In this document: one piece after another, positions 1 through 8,715 of the stretch | How positions within the stretch are numbered: position 1 is the first letter of the stretch | Layout of the letters: each line of letters opens with the position of its first letter | Assembly: GCA_963422275.1 (NCBI GenBank) | Contig: OY729418.1 | Coordinates: 3,224,001 to 3,288,000, forward strand | Length of the DNA stretch: 64,000 bases | Direction: 5' to 3' | Source of the DNA: G963422275 sp963422275 | Lineage (GTDB): Bacteria > Pseudomonadota > Alphaproteobacteria > Rhodobacterales > Rhodobacteraceae | Position numbers and translations under genes: made by a program | The notes under the pieces: model-generated | Told to the model about the DNA's origin: nothing | The model's input: only the letters and a program-made list of their open reading frames with translations | Databases searched by the model: none

Positions 1-2
1 TC

Positions 3-458
3 ACTCCGAACATAGGCGTGTACAACACCGAACCGGAGGCGATACCACTCACCGAATTCTTGGTTTCCTGCGAGCGGTTTTGCGAGTTTGCCGAGGCTGA
101 TCAACTAGTGTTGCCAGGGCATAAGATACCGTACAACGGACTTCCCGTCCGCCTCGGCCAGTTGATTGAGAATCACGAGACTGCATTAGAGCGTCTACTT
201 GAGGAACTGCGGGAGCCGCGGACCACGGTGCAATGCTTCGAAGCGATTTTTGGACATCCGATTAAGGAAAGGGATTTCGGCTTCGCGCTTGCGGAAGCGG
301 TGGCTCACTTGAATCACCTTTGGTTTCACGCCAAAGCAAACCGATACTGCCGCGCAGACGGCGCGTGGCTATGGAGCCGCCGCGACGACCGCGATTCGAT
401 GGGTGCTGTGTACCCTTCTGTCAGATGCCCAGGCGCTAGCCGCACCATGCAAACTTGA
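3..458 (+). CDS. MBL-fold metallo-hydrolase, C-terminal part
   Basis: The frame is open from the window edge, so the true start and the N-terminal metal-binding HxHxDH region lie outside. About 151 residues remain. The segment LPGHKIPYNG is the late metal-ligand loop of metallo-beta-lactamase-fold hydrolases (the H in PGH). After it comes a helical tail (IENHETALERLLEELREP) and a C-terminal stretch with AVAHLNHLWFHAK, as in the large 'MBL fold metallo-hydrolase' group whose helical tail follows the hydrolase core. The substrate cannot be told from this part. It is followed after about 160 bp by the aa3 oxidase subunit IV gene on the same strand. Confidence 0.75.
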   Translation, partial: TPNIGVYNTEPEAIPLTEFLVSCERFCEFAEADQLVLPGHKIPYNGLPVRLGQLIENHETALERLLEELREPRTTVQCFEAIFGHPIKERDFGFALAEAVAHLNHLWFHAKANRYCRADGAWLWSRRDDRDSMGAVYPSVRCPGASRTMQT

Positions 459-616
459 TTTGCGGCTCCCAAATTTCATGGTGCTTCGCAGCGAATTAAA
501 CCGTTGCAGGGCCACTCGATGCAAGCGCTTGCTTGGCATATGAGATTGTGCAAGATTCGAGCCGTCGATACGATTGGCGGTTTCCGGAATCGATTCAGCA
601 GAAACAGGAATTGGAA

Positions 617-751
617 ATGGCGGGATACGAGCACGGATCAATGGATGTCAAAGCGCACGAAAAGGGCTTCAGCGGATTTGTGCGATTCGTTGCTTACGTC
701 TGCGTCGTCGTGTTTTTCGTGCTTGTTTTCTTGGCTGTCTTCAACAGCTAG
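617..751 (+). CDS. aa3-type cytochrome c oxidase subunit IV
   Basis: A 44-residue protein matching the small alphaproteobacterial subunit IV of aa3 oxidase. It has a soluble start with the hallmark YEHGSMDVKAHEKGFSGFVR, then one membrane helix (about residues 20-42, very rich in V and F) ending in N-S. The frame stays open further upstream (ATG at 533), but the family is normally 40-60 residues and begins just before the HGSMD motif, so I use the ATG at 617. The protein is a single-pass accessory subunit of the respiratory terminal oxidase. It is one of the clearest signs that the host is an alphaproteobacterium. Confidence 0.85.
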   Translation: MAGYEHGSMDVKAHEKGFSGFVRFVAYVCVVVFFVLVFLAVFNS

Positions 752-996
752 ACAGCCATCATTTGATTCGCGGCCTGATTTGGAATGCTGGGCCGTGCAA
801 TTCGTTACCAAATGCTTGGACGCGGAAACTGGTCTCGATCAGTGTGAGTCGCACGAAATACCACACGGCGACAAACCGTGGCTTCCGCTTGATCCAGAAG
901 CTCGAGGGTACCTTCATGCCGTACGGTCTCGAATAAAGTTGCCCAATCGATCGTTTGGGCTGGCACCCGAAAAGCCGGCCAATAAATAGAGGGTTG

Positions 997-1203
997 CTAA
1001 ATAGTCCCCTCGCGGAGTGCGCGCTTGCGCGCGAGTTTCCTGGCCCGGCGAATTGCTTCGGCTCGTTGCCTGACACGCCGCTCAGACGGTTTTTCGTAAT
1101 GCTGCCTTAGTTTCATTTCACGAAACACGCCTTCGCGTTGAAGCTTTTTCTTCAACACTCTCAATGCCTGATCGACATTGTTGTCGTTTACGTGTACCTG
1201 CAT
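997..1203 (-). CDS. rpsU: 30S ribosomal protein S21
   Basis: A 68-residue basic protein starting MQVHVNDNNVDQALRVLKKK, with the S21 core (LQREGVFREMKLRQHYEKPSERR) and an Arg/Lys-rich tail. S21 binds the platform of the small ribosomal subunit near the 3' end of 16S rRNA and helps initiation. The ATG at 1203 follows a GGGTGGTCG stretch that can serve as ribosome-binding site. The gene diverges from the COQ9-family gene, leaving about 170 bp for both promoters. Confidence 0.95.
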   Translation of the reverse strand: MQVHVNDNNVDQALRVLKKKLQREGVFREMKLRQHYEKPSERRVRQRAEAIRRARKLARKRALREGTI

Positions 1204-1375
1204 TTATTCACGACCACCCTTCAATAAGCTTTCGCCAGAGCGTTTAGTGTAGCGCTTTGCGGATGTCAAGGACAGCCTTGAATTCTGGGCTAAAGCAATT
1301 TACGCGAACTTCGAAATCGAAATTGTCGCAGTTGCCAGCTGACTGGTTGGCGTTGCTGTGGGCGAGAGGGCACGA

Positions 1376-2086
1376 ATGAACAGCTCGTCATATACAGATA
1401 TCCGCCAGCAGCTCATGCAGGCAGCATTGAGTTGCGTTGAGTCTTCGGGTTGGAGCGACGACTGCTTCAGGAAATCGGTCGATGGTGCCGGAATCGATCC
1501 GGCAGCTGCCCGAGGAGCCTGCCCGCGAGGTGCATTGGATCTGGCGATCGAGTTTCATCGCTGCGGTGACAAGCGGATGCTGGAGTTGCTCAGAAACATT
1601 GATCTTTCCGCTCACAAGTTTCGGGACCGCATCGGAAAAGCTGTTTGGGTGCGGCTTGAGGCGGACGCCAACCACAAGTTCGCGGTTCGGTGTTGCACAG
1701 CGCTTTTCGCCAATCCGATTCATAGCGCTGACGGCGCACGCCTGATGTGGGGCACTGCCGATCAGATCTGGACGGAACTCGGGGACGAATCCAGCGATCT
1801 CAATTGGTACACCAAGAGAGCGACGCTTTCCATGGTTCTGGGCACGTCAATAATGTACTGGCTTGGCGACGCGAGCCACGAAAATTTCGAGACGCAAAAT
1901 TTCATCGAACGCCGAATAGAGGACGTGATGCGGTTTGAACAGTTCAAGTCGAAACTGCGAAAAAATCCGTTGTCCAAGCCTATAATGACCGGATTCTCCA
2001 CACTGGAGAAAAGAGTGAGAGCGCCGCGCGACCGGCGGCACACGCATCCGGGCCACATGTCAGACACAGAAGCAGAGGCATTGTAG
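1376..2086 (+). CDS. COQ9 family protein, ubiquinone biosynthesis
   Basis: About 236 residues. The N-terminal half looks like a TetR-type helical fold (YTDIRQQLMQAALSCVESSGWSDD) and the C-terminal half carries the COQ9 signature (NWYTKRATLSMVLGTSIMYWLGD). In eukaryotes COQ9 is a lipid-binding partner of the COQ7 hydroxylase, and alphaproteobacteria keep a homologue thought to act in the same pathway. The ATG at 1376 is preceded by GAGAGG. An in-frame GTG at 1358 is the alternative. The quinone oxidoreductase starts two bases after the stop, so the two are probably co-transcribed. Confidence 0.88.
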   Translation: MNSSSYTDIRQQLMQAALSCVESSGWSDDCFRKSVDGAGIDPAAARGACPRGALDLAIEFHRCGDKRMLELLRNIDLSAHKFRDRIGKAVWVRLEADANHKFAVRCCTALFANPIHSADGARLMWGTADQIWTELGDESSDLNWYTKRATLSMVLGTSIMYWLGDASHENFETQNFIERRIEDVMRFEQFKSKLRKNPLSKPIMTGFSTLEKRVRAPRDRRHTHPGHMSDTEAEAL

Positions 2087-2088
2087 CC

Positions 2089-3069
2089 ATGATGAGGGTT
2101 ATGGAGATCAGCCAACACGGTGGCCCAGATGTGTTGCGGCTGGCGCAACGTCCAGTTCCTTCGCCAGGAAGAGAGCAGATCCTCATCAAGAATCATGCGG
2201 CCGGAGTAAACCGACCGGATGTTCTGCAGCGATCTGGCCTGTATGCCCCCCCGCCAAATGCATCCGCCCTCCCCGGACTGGAGTCGGCCGGCGAGGTGGT
2301 AGAAATTGGAGCGTCAGTTGGTTGCTGGGAGCCGGGCGACAAGGTTTGTGCACTGCTTCCCGGGGGAGGTTATGCAGAGTGCTCCCTAACGCACGCAGAG
2401 CATGCCCTGCCCGTTCCGGACGGGATGTCACTTGTCGAGGCCGCGGCACTTTGCGAAACGCATTTTACTGTGTGGAACAACGTGTTCGTTCGAGGGCACC
2501 TGCAGCCCGATGAGGTGTTGCTTGTGCATGGCGGATCCTCCGGCATTGGAACAACTGCCATTCAGTTGGCGAAGTCCTTCGGGTCCCGTGTCATTGCCAC
2601 AGCGGGCACTGAAGAAAAGTGCAAGGCATGCAAAGCGCTAGGAGCCGAGCACGCAATAAACTACCGGAAAGTAGACTTCGTAGAGGCGGTCAGGGACATG
2701 ACCGACGGCAAGGGTGTGGACGTCACATTGGACATGGTCGGCGGAAGCTACATTCCACGAAACATTCGGGCATTGGCGGATGACGGCAGACTGGTCCAGA
2801 TCGCGTTTCTGAAAGGACCGAAAGTCGAGCTGAATTTCGCACAGGTCATGACACGGCGTCTGACGATAACTGGAAGCACTCTTCGACCGCAGTCAGATCA
2901 GGCCAAGGCAAAGATCGCGAGCGACTTGCGTTCCAAGGTGTGGCCGCTGCTGTCCCGGCGAGAGGTTGGGCCGGTAATTGATCGGGAATTTGCACTGGAA
3001 GAAGCAGCGGATGCCCACCGAAGAATGGAGAGTTCGGAACATGTCGGGAAGATTGTCCTGACCATGTGA
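2089..3069 (+). CDS. NAD(P)H-quinone oxidoreductase, PIG3 family
   Basis: A 326-residue zinc-independent medium-chain dehydrogenase/reductase. The N-terminal GroES-like domain contains NHAAGVNRPDVLQRSGLY, typical of quinone oxidoreductases. The Rossmann domain carries VHGGSSGIGTTAIQLAKSFG (nucleotide binding), and the end has the family segment HRRMESSEHVGKIVLT. PIG3/zeta-crystallin enzymes reduce quinones with NADPH. It directly follows the COQ9-family gene, which fits a quinone-linked role. Two ATGs in tandem (2089 and 2092) are both possible starts. Confidence 0.9.
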   Translation: MMRVMEISQHGGPDVLRLAQRPVPSPGREQILIKNHAAGVNRPDVLQRSGLYAPPPNASALPGLESAGEVVEIGASVGCWEPGDKVCALLPGGGYAECSLTHAEHALPVPDGMSLVEAAALCETHFTVWNNVFVRGHLQPDEVLLVHGGSSGIGTTAIQLAKSFGSRVIATAGTEEKCKACKALGAEHAINYRKVDFVEAVRDMTDGKGVDVTLDMVGGSYIPRNIRALADDGRLVQIAFLKGPKVELNFAQVMTRRLTITGSTLRPQSDQAKAKIASDLRSKVWPLLSRREVGPVIDREFALEEAADAHRRMESSEHVGKIVLTM

Positions 3070-3161
3070 TTTCAAGAAAATGACAATCAGAAAAACGGCA
3101 TGCCGATTTCGCTGCCTACCTCTCGAACTGAACAGAGATCGGTTTTGCCTTCATGGATGCC

Positions 3162-4040
3162 TTAAATCATGATTCTGCGCGGGTCGGCTAGGAGGCCGGC
3201 ATAGCGGGAAACGAACTGTGCGGCATCTGCACCGTTGATGACGCGGTGGTCATAGCTCAGGGAAATTGGCGTCATCGGCAGGGGCCGGAATACCTCCCCG
3301 TCCCACTTCGGCACGATTTCAGTTCGTGCCAGCCCAAGAATGGCCACCTCTGGGGGATTTACAATAGGTGTGAACGAAGTGCCGCCGATGCCACCGACAT
3401 TGCTAATCGTGATGGAACCGCCCCCCATGTCTTTTGGACGCAAGCTGCGGTTTCTTCCTCGTTTGGCCAGTTCGGAAATTTCTGACGCGATCAACCAGAT
3501 CCCTTTCTTGTCGGCATTGCGAATCACTGGCACTACCAGTCCATGCGGCGCGTTGACGGCAAAGCCAATATGGCAATAGCCCTTCAATGTCAGAGTCTTG
3601 CCGTCTGGCGATAATGAGGCGTTGAGCCTCGGAAAATCATGCAGTGCTCGTGCCAACGCCTTTACGTGAAAGGCGAGAGCGGTCAGTTTTGTCTCTCTCG
3701 CCTCTGCTTCCGCTCTGACTTCCAAGCGGAATTTCTCGATTTTGGAGACATCTGCTCTGTCGAAATGAGCGGCCGACGGAACCATGGCGTTGGCGGCGCT
3801 GAGGTTTGCCGCTGCAACTTGTGCAATGCGTGACATGGGCTCCTCGGTTACGGGACCGTAGCGAGCGTGATCGATATCCCAATGGGAGTCCCGGGGCTTG
3901 GGCGCAGCACCGTAATTGTCCTTCGCTAGATCCTCGCGCGCGATAGATTTTCGACCAAGCTTTTTTGCCAGAGCCGTCAGGTCGATCCCTTTTTCTCGAG
4001 CAAGCGCCCTGACGGATGGACTGGCAATGACCTCTGACAT
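3162..4040 (-). CDS. 2-oxoacid dehydrogenase E2, catalytic chain without lipoyl domain
   Basis: 292 residues. It opens with a peripheral-subunit-binding domain (ASPSVRALAREKGIDL, residues 6-21) and continues into the acyltransferase domain with KLTALAFHVKALARAL, ISNVGGIGG and the active-site motif SYDHRVING (H265). No lipoyl domain precedes it, whereas normal E2 chains have one to three. The Asp of the usual DHRxxDG motif is Asn here, a substitution I recall from pyruvate dehydrogenase E2 of some gammaproteobacteria, so activity is still likely. It is the last gene of the leftward LacI-associated operon, 185 bp after a separate lipoyl protein. The substrate (pyruvate, acetoin or other) cannot be decided. 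Confidence 0.85.
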   Translation of the reverse strand: MSEVIASPSVRALAREKGIDLTALAKKLGRKSIAREDLAKDNYGAAPKPRDSHWDIDHARYGPVTEEPMSRIAQVAAANLSAANAMVPSAAHFDRADVSKIEKFRLEVRAEAEARETKLTALAFHVKALARALHDFPRLNASLSPDGKTLTLKGYCHIGFAVNAPHGLVVPVIRNADKKGIWLIASEISELAKRGRNRSLRPKDMGGGSITISNVGGIGGTSFTPIVNPPEVAILGLARTEIVPKWDGEVFRPLPMTPISLSYDHRVINGADAAQFVSRYAGLLADPRRIMI

Positions 4041-4225
4041 TCTAATTCCTCACAAACATGTGGAAATGCATCGAGTTTCCATGAACTCGAGCACGCCTCC
4101 ACCAATCAGTTCCCGCATGCGGTGCAGTGCCCGAAGCAGCCTTCGCTCCGGCGATTAGCGATATGGAGATTTCTGTTGATGACGTGGTGGTCCAGACATT
4201 TTCGAAGCATTGTATGTATCCGCGT

Positions 4226-5221
4226 TTACAGCAGCTGGCGCAAAGGGTTGTCAATTCGTCTCGCAAATCCGTCCACGAATTCCCTCGCGTGACTGGCATC
4301 GAGTTTGTCTGAGTCAAACATGAGCGCTAGCATGAAGTGGTCGCCTTCAGTCGAGATGCTGAGCGCATGGCCCTCGAGACCCCGGACATCCGCGTCGGCG
4401 GTTCGGTTGCCGGGCAATTCCCGGACAATCAGGTCGGGAGCGTCCGCGCCCGCCTGCTCGATGCGTGACATTGGGCACTGATCGGCGTTGCGAAATGACA
4501 AAGACCGTTCTGCTGTCGGCAAATCGACCCTCACAAGGATATTAGCGGCACCCGTCGCTTGCCGAAGGCTGGCGGACGCGAAGGCAGCCCAGATTCGTTC
4601 TCTTGACACTGGAATCTCAGATGCCATCCAAGTCTCAAAGTCGGCAAGACCAGCAATTGGCGCTTGGGATTTGATGGTCAACGGTGCGTCGGATGCCTTT
4701 CCGTCTCTAGCGACAGCGGCAAGCGTGCGAAGAGCTTGAAGGTCAACGGCATGATATGGTTGCGGCAGCCCTGCCGACATGAGCAGACCGAGATCGAACC
4801 CTTCCTCAGCGGCCAGGCGTTTGGCTTTGGGGGACGCTAGTATGCGAGCGCCAGTCTCAGACAGCCGTTCCGGCGGCTCTATTTTCGTGGAAACATCGTG
4901 TTGGGGTGCCTTTGATGCCACGCCGACACTTGAAGGCGTCGAAATCGGCATGAAAGCGCGCTCACTGCCAGTGCTGTCGGGCACCTCTGGTACAATAATC
5001 GCAATGACCTTGCCCACCGGCACTTCTGCACCGGCATCGAATCGAACATCTGCCAGATAGCCGTCCGCACCGGCTTGGACTTCCATTGTGGCTTTGTCGG
5101 TCTCGACATCGAAGAGTATGTCTTCTGCCGCCACCTGGTCACCTGCCGATTTGCGCCAAGAAACGATAAGCCCCGTGTCTTGAGCCATTCCCAGGGCAGG
5201 CATGATGACGTCATGCGGCAT
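4226..5221 (-). CDS. 2-oxoacid dehydrogenase E2-like lipoyl carrier protein
   Basis: 331 residues. Residues 1-77 form a lipoyl domain with the modification site VETDKATMEVQA (K43). A second region, ASPKAKRLAAEEGFDL, resembles a peripheral-subunit-binding domain. The C-terminal 150 residues only faintly resemble an acyltransferase fold and lack the DHRxxDG motif. It therefore looks like a swinging-arm carrier that works with the separate catalytic E2 downstream. The start overlaps the end of E1 beta by 11 bp, so translation is probably coupled. Linkers are rich in P, S and D as in other multidomain E2 chains. Confidence 0.8.
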   Translation of the reverse strand: MPHDVIMPALGMAQDTGLIVSWRKSAGDQVAAEDILFDVETDKATMEVQAGADGYLADVRFDAGAEVPVGKVIAIIVPEVPDSTGSERAFMPISTPSSVGVASKAPQHDVSTKIEPPERLSETGARILASPKAKRLAAEEGFDLGLLMSAGLPQPYHAVDLQALRTLAAVARDGKASDAPLTIKSQAPIAGLADFETWMASEIPVSRERIWAAFASASLRQATGAANILVRVDLPTAERSLSFRNADQCPMSRIEQAGADAPDLIVRELPGNRTADADVRGLEGHALSISTEGDHFMLALMFDSDKLDASHAREFVDGFARRIDNPLRQLL

Positions 5222-6206
5222 GAACCAGTTCCTGACGGCAGATTTTGCGTGCTACATCGGCTACTTTCCCCGGCGTCGGGACTGTCAGATCCTCGAGCAC
5301 CGGAGAGAATGGAACAGGGATATCCATTGCGCCGAGGCGAATGACGGGAGCATCAAGATGGTAGAAGGCCTTCTCCGCGATCCGGCTAGCAATCTCTGCA
5401 GTGACGCCATAGCTCTGGTGCCCTTCGTCAACGACAATTGCCCGGCTGGTCTTGCGCACGGAGCACAAGATCGTTTCGTCGTCCAAGGGCACGATGGTGC
5501 GCGGATCAACGATTTCTGCATTGATTCCATCTTCGGAAAGGGATTCCGCTGCTGATTGACAAACCTGAACCATTGAAGAGGTCGCTATTAAAGATACGTC
5601 GGTGCCTTCTCTCAAGACCGCCGACTTGCCAAACGGAATCAAGTATTCTTCTTCTGGAACTGGGGCCTTTTCATTGTACATCAATTTGTCTTCGAAAATT
5701 ATCACCGGATTTTCATCGCGAATCGCAGTCTTCAGGAGACCCTTGGCTTCATAGGCTGAACTGGGCAGGGCGACCTTTACACCCGGGATGTGCGCTACAA
5801 GCGCATGCAGGCTCTGCGAATGTTGTGCCGCAGAGCGTCGTGTGGCTCCAAGGTTGGTTCTCAGAACGAGTGGTACCTTCAACTTGCCGCCTGACATGAA
5901 GTGAGCCTTTGCCGCCTGGTTGCAGAGTTGGTCCATGACCAGAAACAGAAAGTCGCCGAACATCAAGTCGACAACGGGTCGTGATCCGGTCATTGCAGCT
6001 CCAACCGCCATTCCCATAAAGCCAGGCTCGGCAATCGGGGTGTCAATGACACGGTCGGTACCGAACTCCTCGACCAGTCCGCCCAAGACCTTGAATGGGG
6101 TGCCAGCCTCCGCAACGTCCTCACCGATGACGAATACCGTGTGGTCTCGCCGCATTTCCTCGGCAATGGCTTCGTTAACGGCTTTGGATAGCGTGATCTC
6201 GCGCAT
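5211..6206 (-). CDS. 2-oxoacid (pyruvate/acetoin-type) dehydrogenase E1 beta
   Basis: 331 residues, the usual length for the beta chain of alpha2beta2 E1 enzymes. Family features are the start MREITLSKAVNEAIAEEM, VIGEDVAEAGTPFKV, DTPIAEPGFMGMAVGAAMTG, LRTNLGATRRSAAQHSQSLH and the transketolase C-terminal domain with VVDEGHQSYGVTAEIA. With E1 alpha it decarboxylates a 2-oxo acid (or cleaves acetoin) using thiamine diphosphate and hands the acyl group to the lipoyl arm. It lies 10 bp after E1 alpha and overlaps the lipoyl protein. Homology does not fix the substrate: pyruvate and acetoin enzymes look alike at this level. Confidence 0.9.
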   Translation of the reverse strand: MREITLSKAVNEAIAEEMRRDHTVFVIGEDVAEAGTPFKVLGGLVEEFGTDRVIDTPIAEPGFMGMAVGAAMTGSRPVVDLMFGDFLFLVMDQLCNQAAKAHFMSGGKLKVPLVLRTNLGATRRSAAQHSQSLHALVAHIPGVKVALPSSAYEAKGLLKTAIRDENPVIIFEDKLMYNEKAPVPEEEYLIPFGKSAVLREGTDVSLIATSSMVQVCQSAAESLSEDGINAEIVDPRTIVPLDDETILCSVRKTSRAIVVDEGHQSYGVTAEIASRIAEKAFYHLDAPVIRLGAMDIPVPFSPVLEDLTVPTPGKVADVARKICRQELVHAA

Positions 6207-6216
6207 TGCGGACTCC

Positions 6217-7206
6217 TCAGTTCATGGGTTCAGCGAAGAGATGCAGTTCGACTTCGCTGGGATCCGGATATGCTGCCGCGAGGGCGTACTTCACAGCCGC
6301 TGCGGCGTTGTCATCGATCTCCCTGCGGATTTCCACCAGATCGCCGTTCGAGGCGATCTGGTGCTCAATCAACCAATTGCCGAACAGGTTGATCGGGTCC
6401 CGTTCGGATTTCCAATGATCCTCTTCTTCCTTTGAGCGATAGTAATCGCGATTTATGTCCCCAACGTGATGCCCGTGAAGGCGATAAGTCAAAAGCTCCA
6501 CGAAGAACGGACCCTCGCCCTTCCTGCAGCGTTCCACCAGCTGTGCGGCAAGCTCGTTGACAGCAAGCACGTCTTGACCGTCCACCTCGTGCGCTTCGAT
6601 TCCAAACGCTTCGGCTCGTGCGGTGATCGATCCGGCCGCGATTTCGCTTGTCTGCGTGTATTCTGAATATCCGTTGTTCTCGCACGCATAAATCACTGGA
6701 AGCTTCCAGAGCGCCGCCATGTTCATGACTTCGTACATGAGACCTTGCGCGGTGGCGCCGTCGCCGAAGAAGCAGACGGAAACGGCATCGGTGCCGAGCA
6801 GCTTTGCGGAAAGAGCCGCGCCTGTCGCGATTCCCATCGATCCCCCCACGATGGCATTCGCGCCGAGATTCCCATTGCTTTGGTCGGCGATGTGCATCGA
6901 GCCACCTTTTCCGCGGCAATACCCCTCCCTCTTTCCCAGAAGCTCGCAGAACATGTGCTTGAAATTGGCTCCCTTGGCGATGCAATGGCCGTGCCCACGA
7001 TGTGTCGACGTTATCTTGTCAGTCACACGAAGCGCTTCGCAGATTCCCACTGCGACCGCCTCCTCACCTGAGTAGAGGTGCGTCAACCCCGGCATTTTCG
7101 CCGTGAGGTAAAGCTTGTTGGCATTGTCCTCAAAGGCGCGGATGCGGGCCATCTGGCGATAGACACGAAAGTAGAATTCGGAATTGTGCCTTGGAGTTGC
7201 AGACAT
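6217..7206 (-). CDS. 2-oxoacid (pyruvate/acetoin-type) dehydrogenase E1 alpha
   Basis: 329 residues. The thiamine diphosphate motif is complete: GDGATAQG begins it and CENNGYSEYTQ closes it about 27 residues later. Other hallmarks are HRGHGHCIAKG, KREGYCRGKGGSMHIAD and TYRLHGHHVGD. It is the first enzyme subunit of the dehydrogenase set and lies 92 bp downstream of the M24-family gene. No lipoamide dehydrogenase (E3) occurs in this window, so E3 must be supplied from elsewhere. The set could also be called acoA-like, but acetoin is only one of several possible substrates. Confidence 0.9.
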   Translation of the reverse strand: MSATPRHNSEFYFRVYRQMARIRAFEDNANKLYLTAKMPGLTHLYSGEEAVAVGICEALRVTDKITSTHRGHGHCIAKGANFKHMFCELLGKREGYCRGKGGSMHIADQSNGNLGANAIVGGSMGIATGAALSAKLLGTDAVSVCFFGDGATAQGLMYEVMNMAALWKLPVIYACENNGYSEYTQTSEIAAGSITARAEAFGIEAHEVDGQDVLAVNELAAQLVERCRKGEGPFFVELLTYRLHGHHVGDINRDYYRSKEEEDHWKSERDPINLFGNWLIEHQIASNGDLVEIRREIDDNAAAAVKYALAAAYPDPSEVELHLFAEPMN

Positions 7207-7298
7207 AGTGGACCTCGCTAATGCAGTATTGCTGCCCGCCGCCTTCCGCAGGCCGAATCCGAATCAATGGCGCAAATGCGCATGCGGTCCGAATTCGC

Positions 7299-8582
7299 TC
7301 AGTACCGGTTGGCTATGGGAAGATCCTCGGCTGGGAAGAGCGATATCACCTCACAGCCAGTATCCGTTACAACAACTTCTTCTTCAATTCTCGCAGCGGA
7401 ATAGCCATCGGAGGCCGGGCAGTACGTTTCGACCGCGAAGACCATGCCAGTCTGAATCTCCATTGGGTTTTCCAAGCTGACCGCGCGGCTGATTATGGGC
7501 CTCTCGTGCAGAGCCAAACCCAATCCATGGCCAAACTGGAGCCCAAATGCCGAAAACTCGTCGGGAAACCCAAAATCGGGCGCTGCTGGCCAAAGTTTGG
7601 CCACCTTGTCCGTGGTGACGCCTGGCTTGATAGTCTCTATCGCTGCATCGATCCATTCCCGTGCCTTCTCGTAGGCACTGTGTTGGACCGGAGTGGCGCG
7701 CCCGATGTTGAAGGTACGGTAATAGCAGGTTCGATATCCTTGGTACGACTGCAAAATGTCGAAGAAGGCCTGATCTCCCGGCCTAAAGTAACGGTCTGTA
7801 AAGTTGTGTGGATGCGGGTTGCACCGTTCGCCGGAAATTGCGTTGATCGCCTCGACATCATCAGATCCCATCTCGTAGAGCATCTTGTTGGCTAGCGCCA
7901 CGATGTCGTTTTCTCGCACTCCCGGTTTAAGCTCTTCGTAAATCATGTGGTACACGCCATCAACCATGCTTGCAGCTTGGGTCAGCAGCTGAATTTCGTC
8001 CCAATTCTTGATTTCCCGCGCCGACAGCATGATCTGCTGTCCGTCAACCACCTTGAGGCCTGCTTCCTGCAGTGCCTGAAACATGGCTGTTTCGGCATAA
8101 TCCACGCCAACCGGCATGTTTGCCATCCCTGCCTCGCTTACAAGCCCGGAAATTTCTTCGGCGTATTGTTTCATCAATCCGAATGAAGGTGGAATTGTTC
8201 CACGCATCCCAACAACGCCGGCACGACAATGGTCTGGCTCCAGCCAGTCCGAATACTTCCGATGGTGCACTGCCGCTGAGCCAAAATCCCAGACGAAAGG
8301 CGAGTCGTCGCCTGTCAGGAGGCAAAAGCGACACATCTTGTCGCGTTCCCATTCGCCGATCTTTGTCGCGGAAACATAACGGATATTGTTGACGTCAAAG
8401 AGCAGGAGCGATCCACAGTCGGAGTTCTTCAGAGCTTCGCGCGTTCGGCTCAGTCGGTAGCGGCGGAGCCGTTCGTGGTCCACGCGACGCTCGAAATCGA
8501 CGCTCGAATGGCCCCAAGCGGGCAGCCGTCCGCCCCATTGCCAGTGTGGCTCCAAGGCGTTAGTTGTGAGTGCAACGTTCAT
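7299..8582 (-). CDS. M24 (pita-bread fold) hydrolase, incomplete metal site
   Basis: 427 residues. An N-terminal creatinase-like domain is followed by the pita-bread domain of the Xaa-Pro peptidase/creatinase family. Of the five usual metal ligands, D275 (AFFDILQSYQGY), H352 (GHGLGLALHERP), E385 (VFAVETY) and E400 (ARIEEEVVV) are present, but the position 11 residues after D275 is Cys286 (RTCYYRT) instead of Asp. It may be a metal-poor, creatinase-like C-N hydrolase and not a peptidase. GAGGGAAAAG precedes the ATG. It stands between the LacI gene and the 2-oxoacid dehydrogenase genes on the same strand, which suggests that it releases the precursor of the oxo acid. Confidence 0.8.
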   Translation of the reverse strand: MNVALTTNALEPHWQWGGRLPAWGHSSVDFERRVDHERLRRYRLSRTREALKNSDCGSLLLFDVNNIRYVSATKIGEWERDKMCRFCLLTGDDSPFVWDFGSAAVHHRKYSDWLEPDHCRAGVVGMRGTIPPSFGLMKQYAEEISGLVSEAGMANMPVGVDYAETAMFQALQEAGLKVVDGQQIMLSAREIKNWDEIQLLTQAASMVDGVYHMIYEELKPGVRENDIVALANKMLYEMGSDDVEAINAISGERCNPHPHNFTDRYFRPGDQAFFDILQSYQGYRTCYYRTFNIGRATPVQHSAYEKAREWIDAAIETIKPGVTTDKVAKLWPAAPDFGFPDEFSAFGLQFGHGLGLALHERPIISRAVSLENPMEIQTGMVFAVETYCPASDGYSAARIEEEVVVTDTGCEVISLFPAEDLPIANRY

Positions 8583-8715
8583 TTCTTTTCCCTCGCTTTT
8601 GTCTGCAGGTGCATCGGGTGGAATTGGAGCTTGTCTTCAAAGAGTGCGCCGGAAGGCTCGCTTGATCATGCGTTCGCTACCGATTCGCTGCGGTAGATGT
8701 TTGCGGCGGGTGCCA

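Noticed and set aside
504..989. 161-residue plus-strand frame after the aa3 subunit IV region
   Set aside because: It overlaps the oxidase subunit in another frame and has no family resemblance.
3162..7206. Naming the E1/E2 genes as acetoin dehydrogenase acoABC
   Set aside because: Acetoin and pyruvate enzymes cannot be separated by the motifs visible here, and no acetoin-specific neighbour or regulator is present. A neutral name is safer.
7299..8582. M24 protein as the DMSP lyase DddP
   Set aside because: DddP also has the pita-bread fold, but it retains a full set of Asp ligands around the first metal motif. Here the second Asp is Cys, and the neighbours do not suggest DMSP metabolism.
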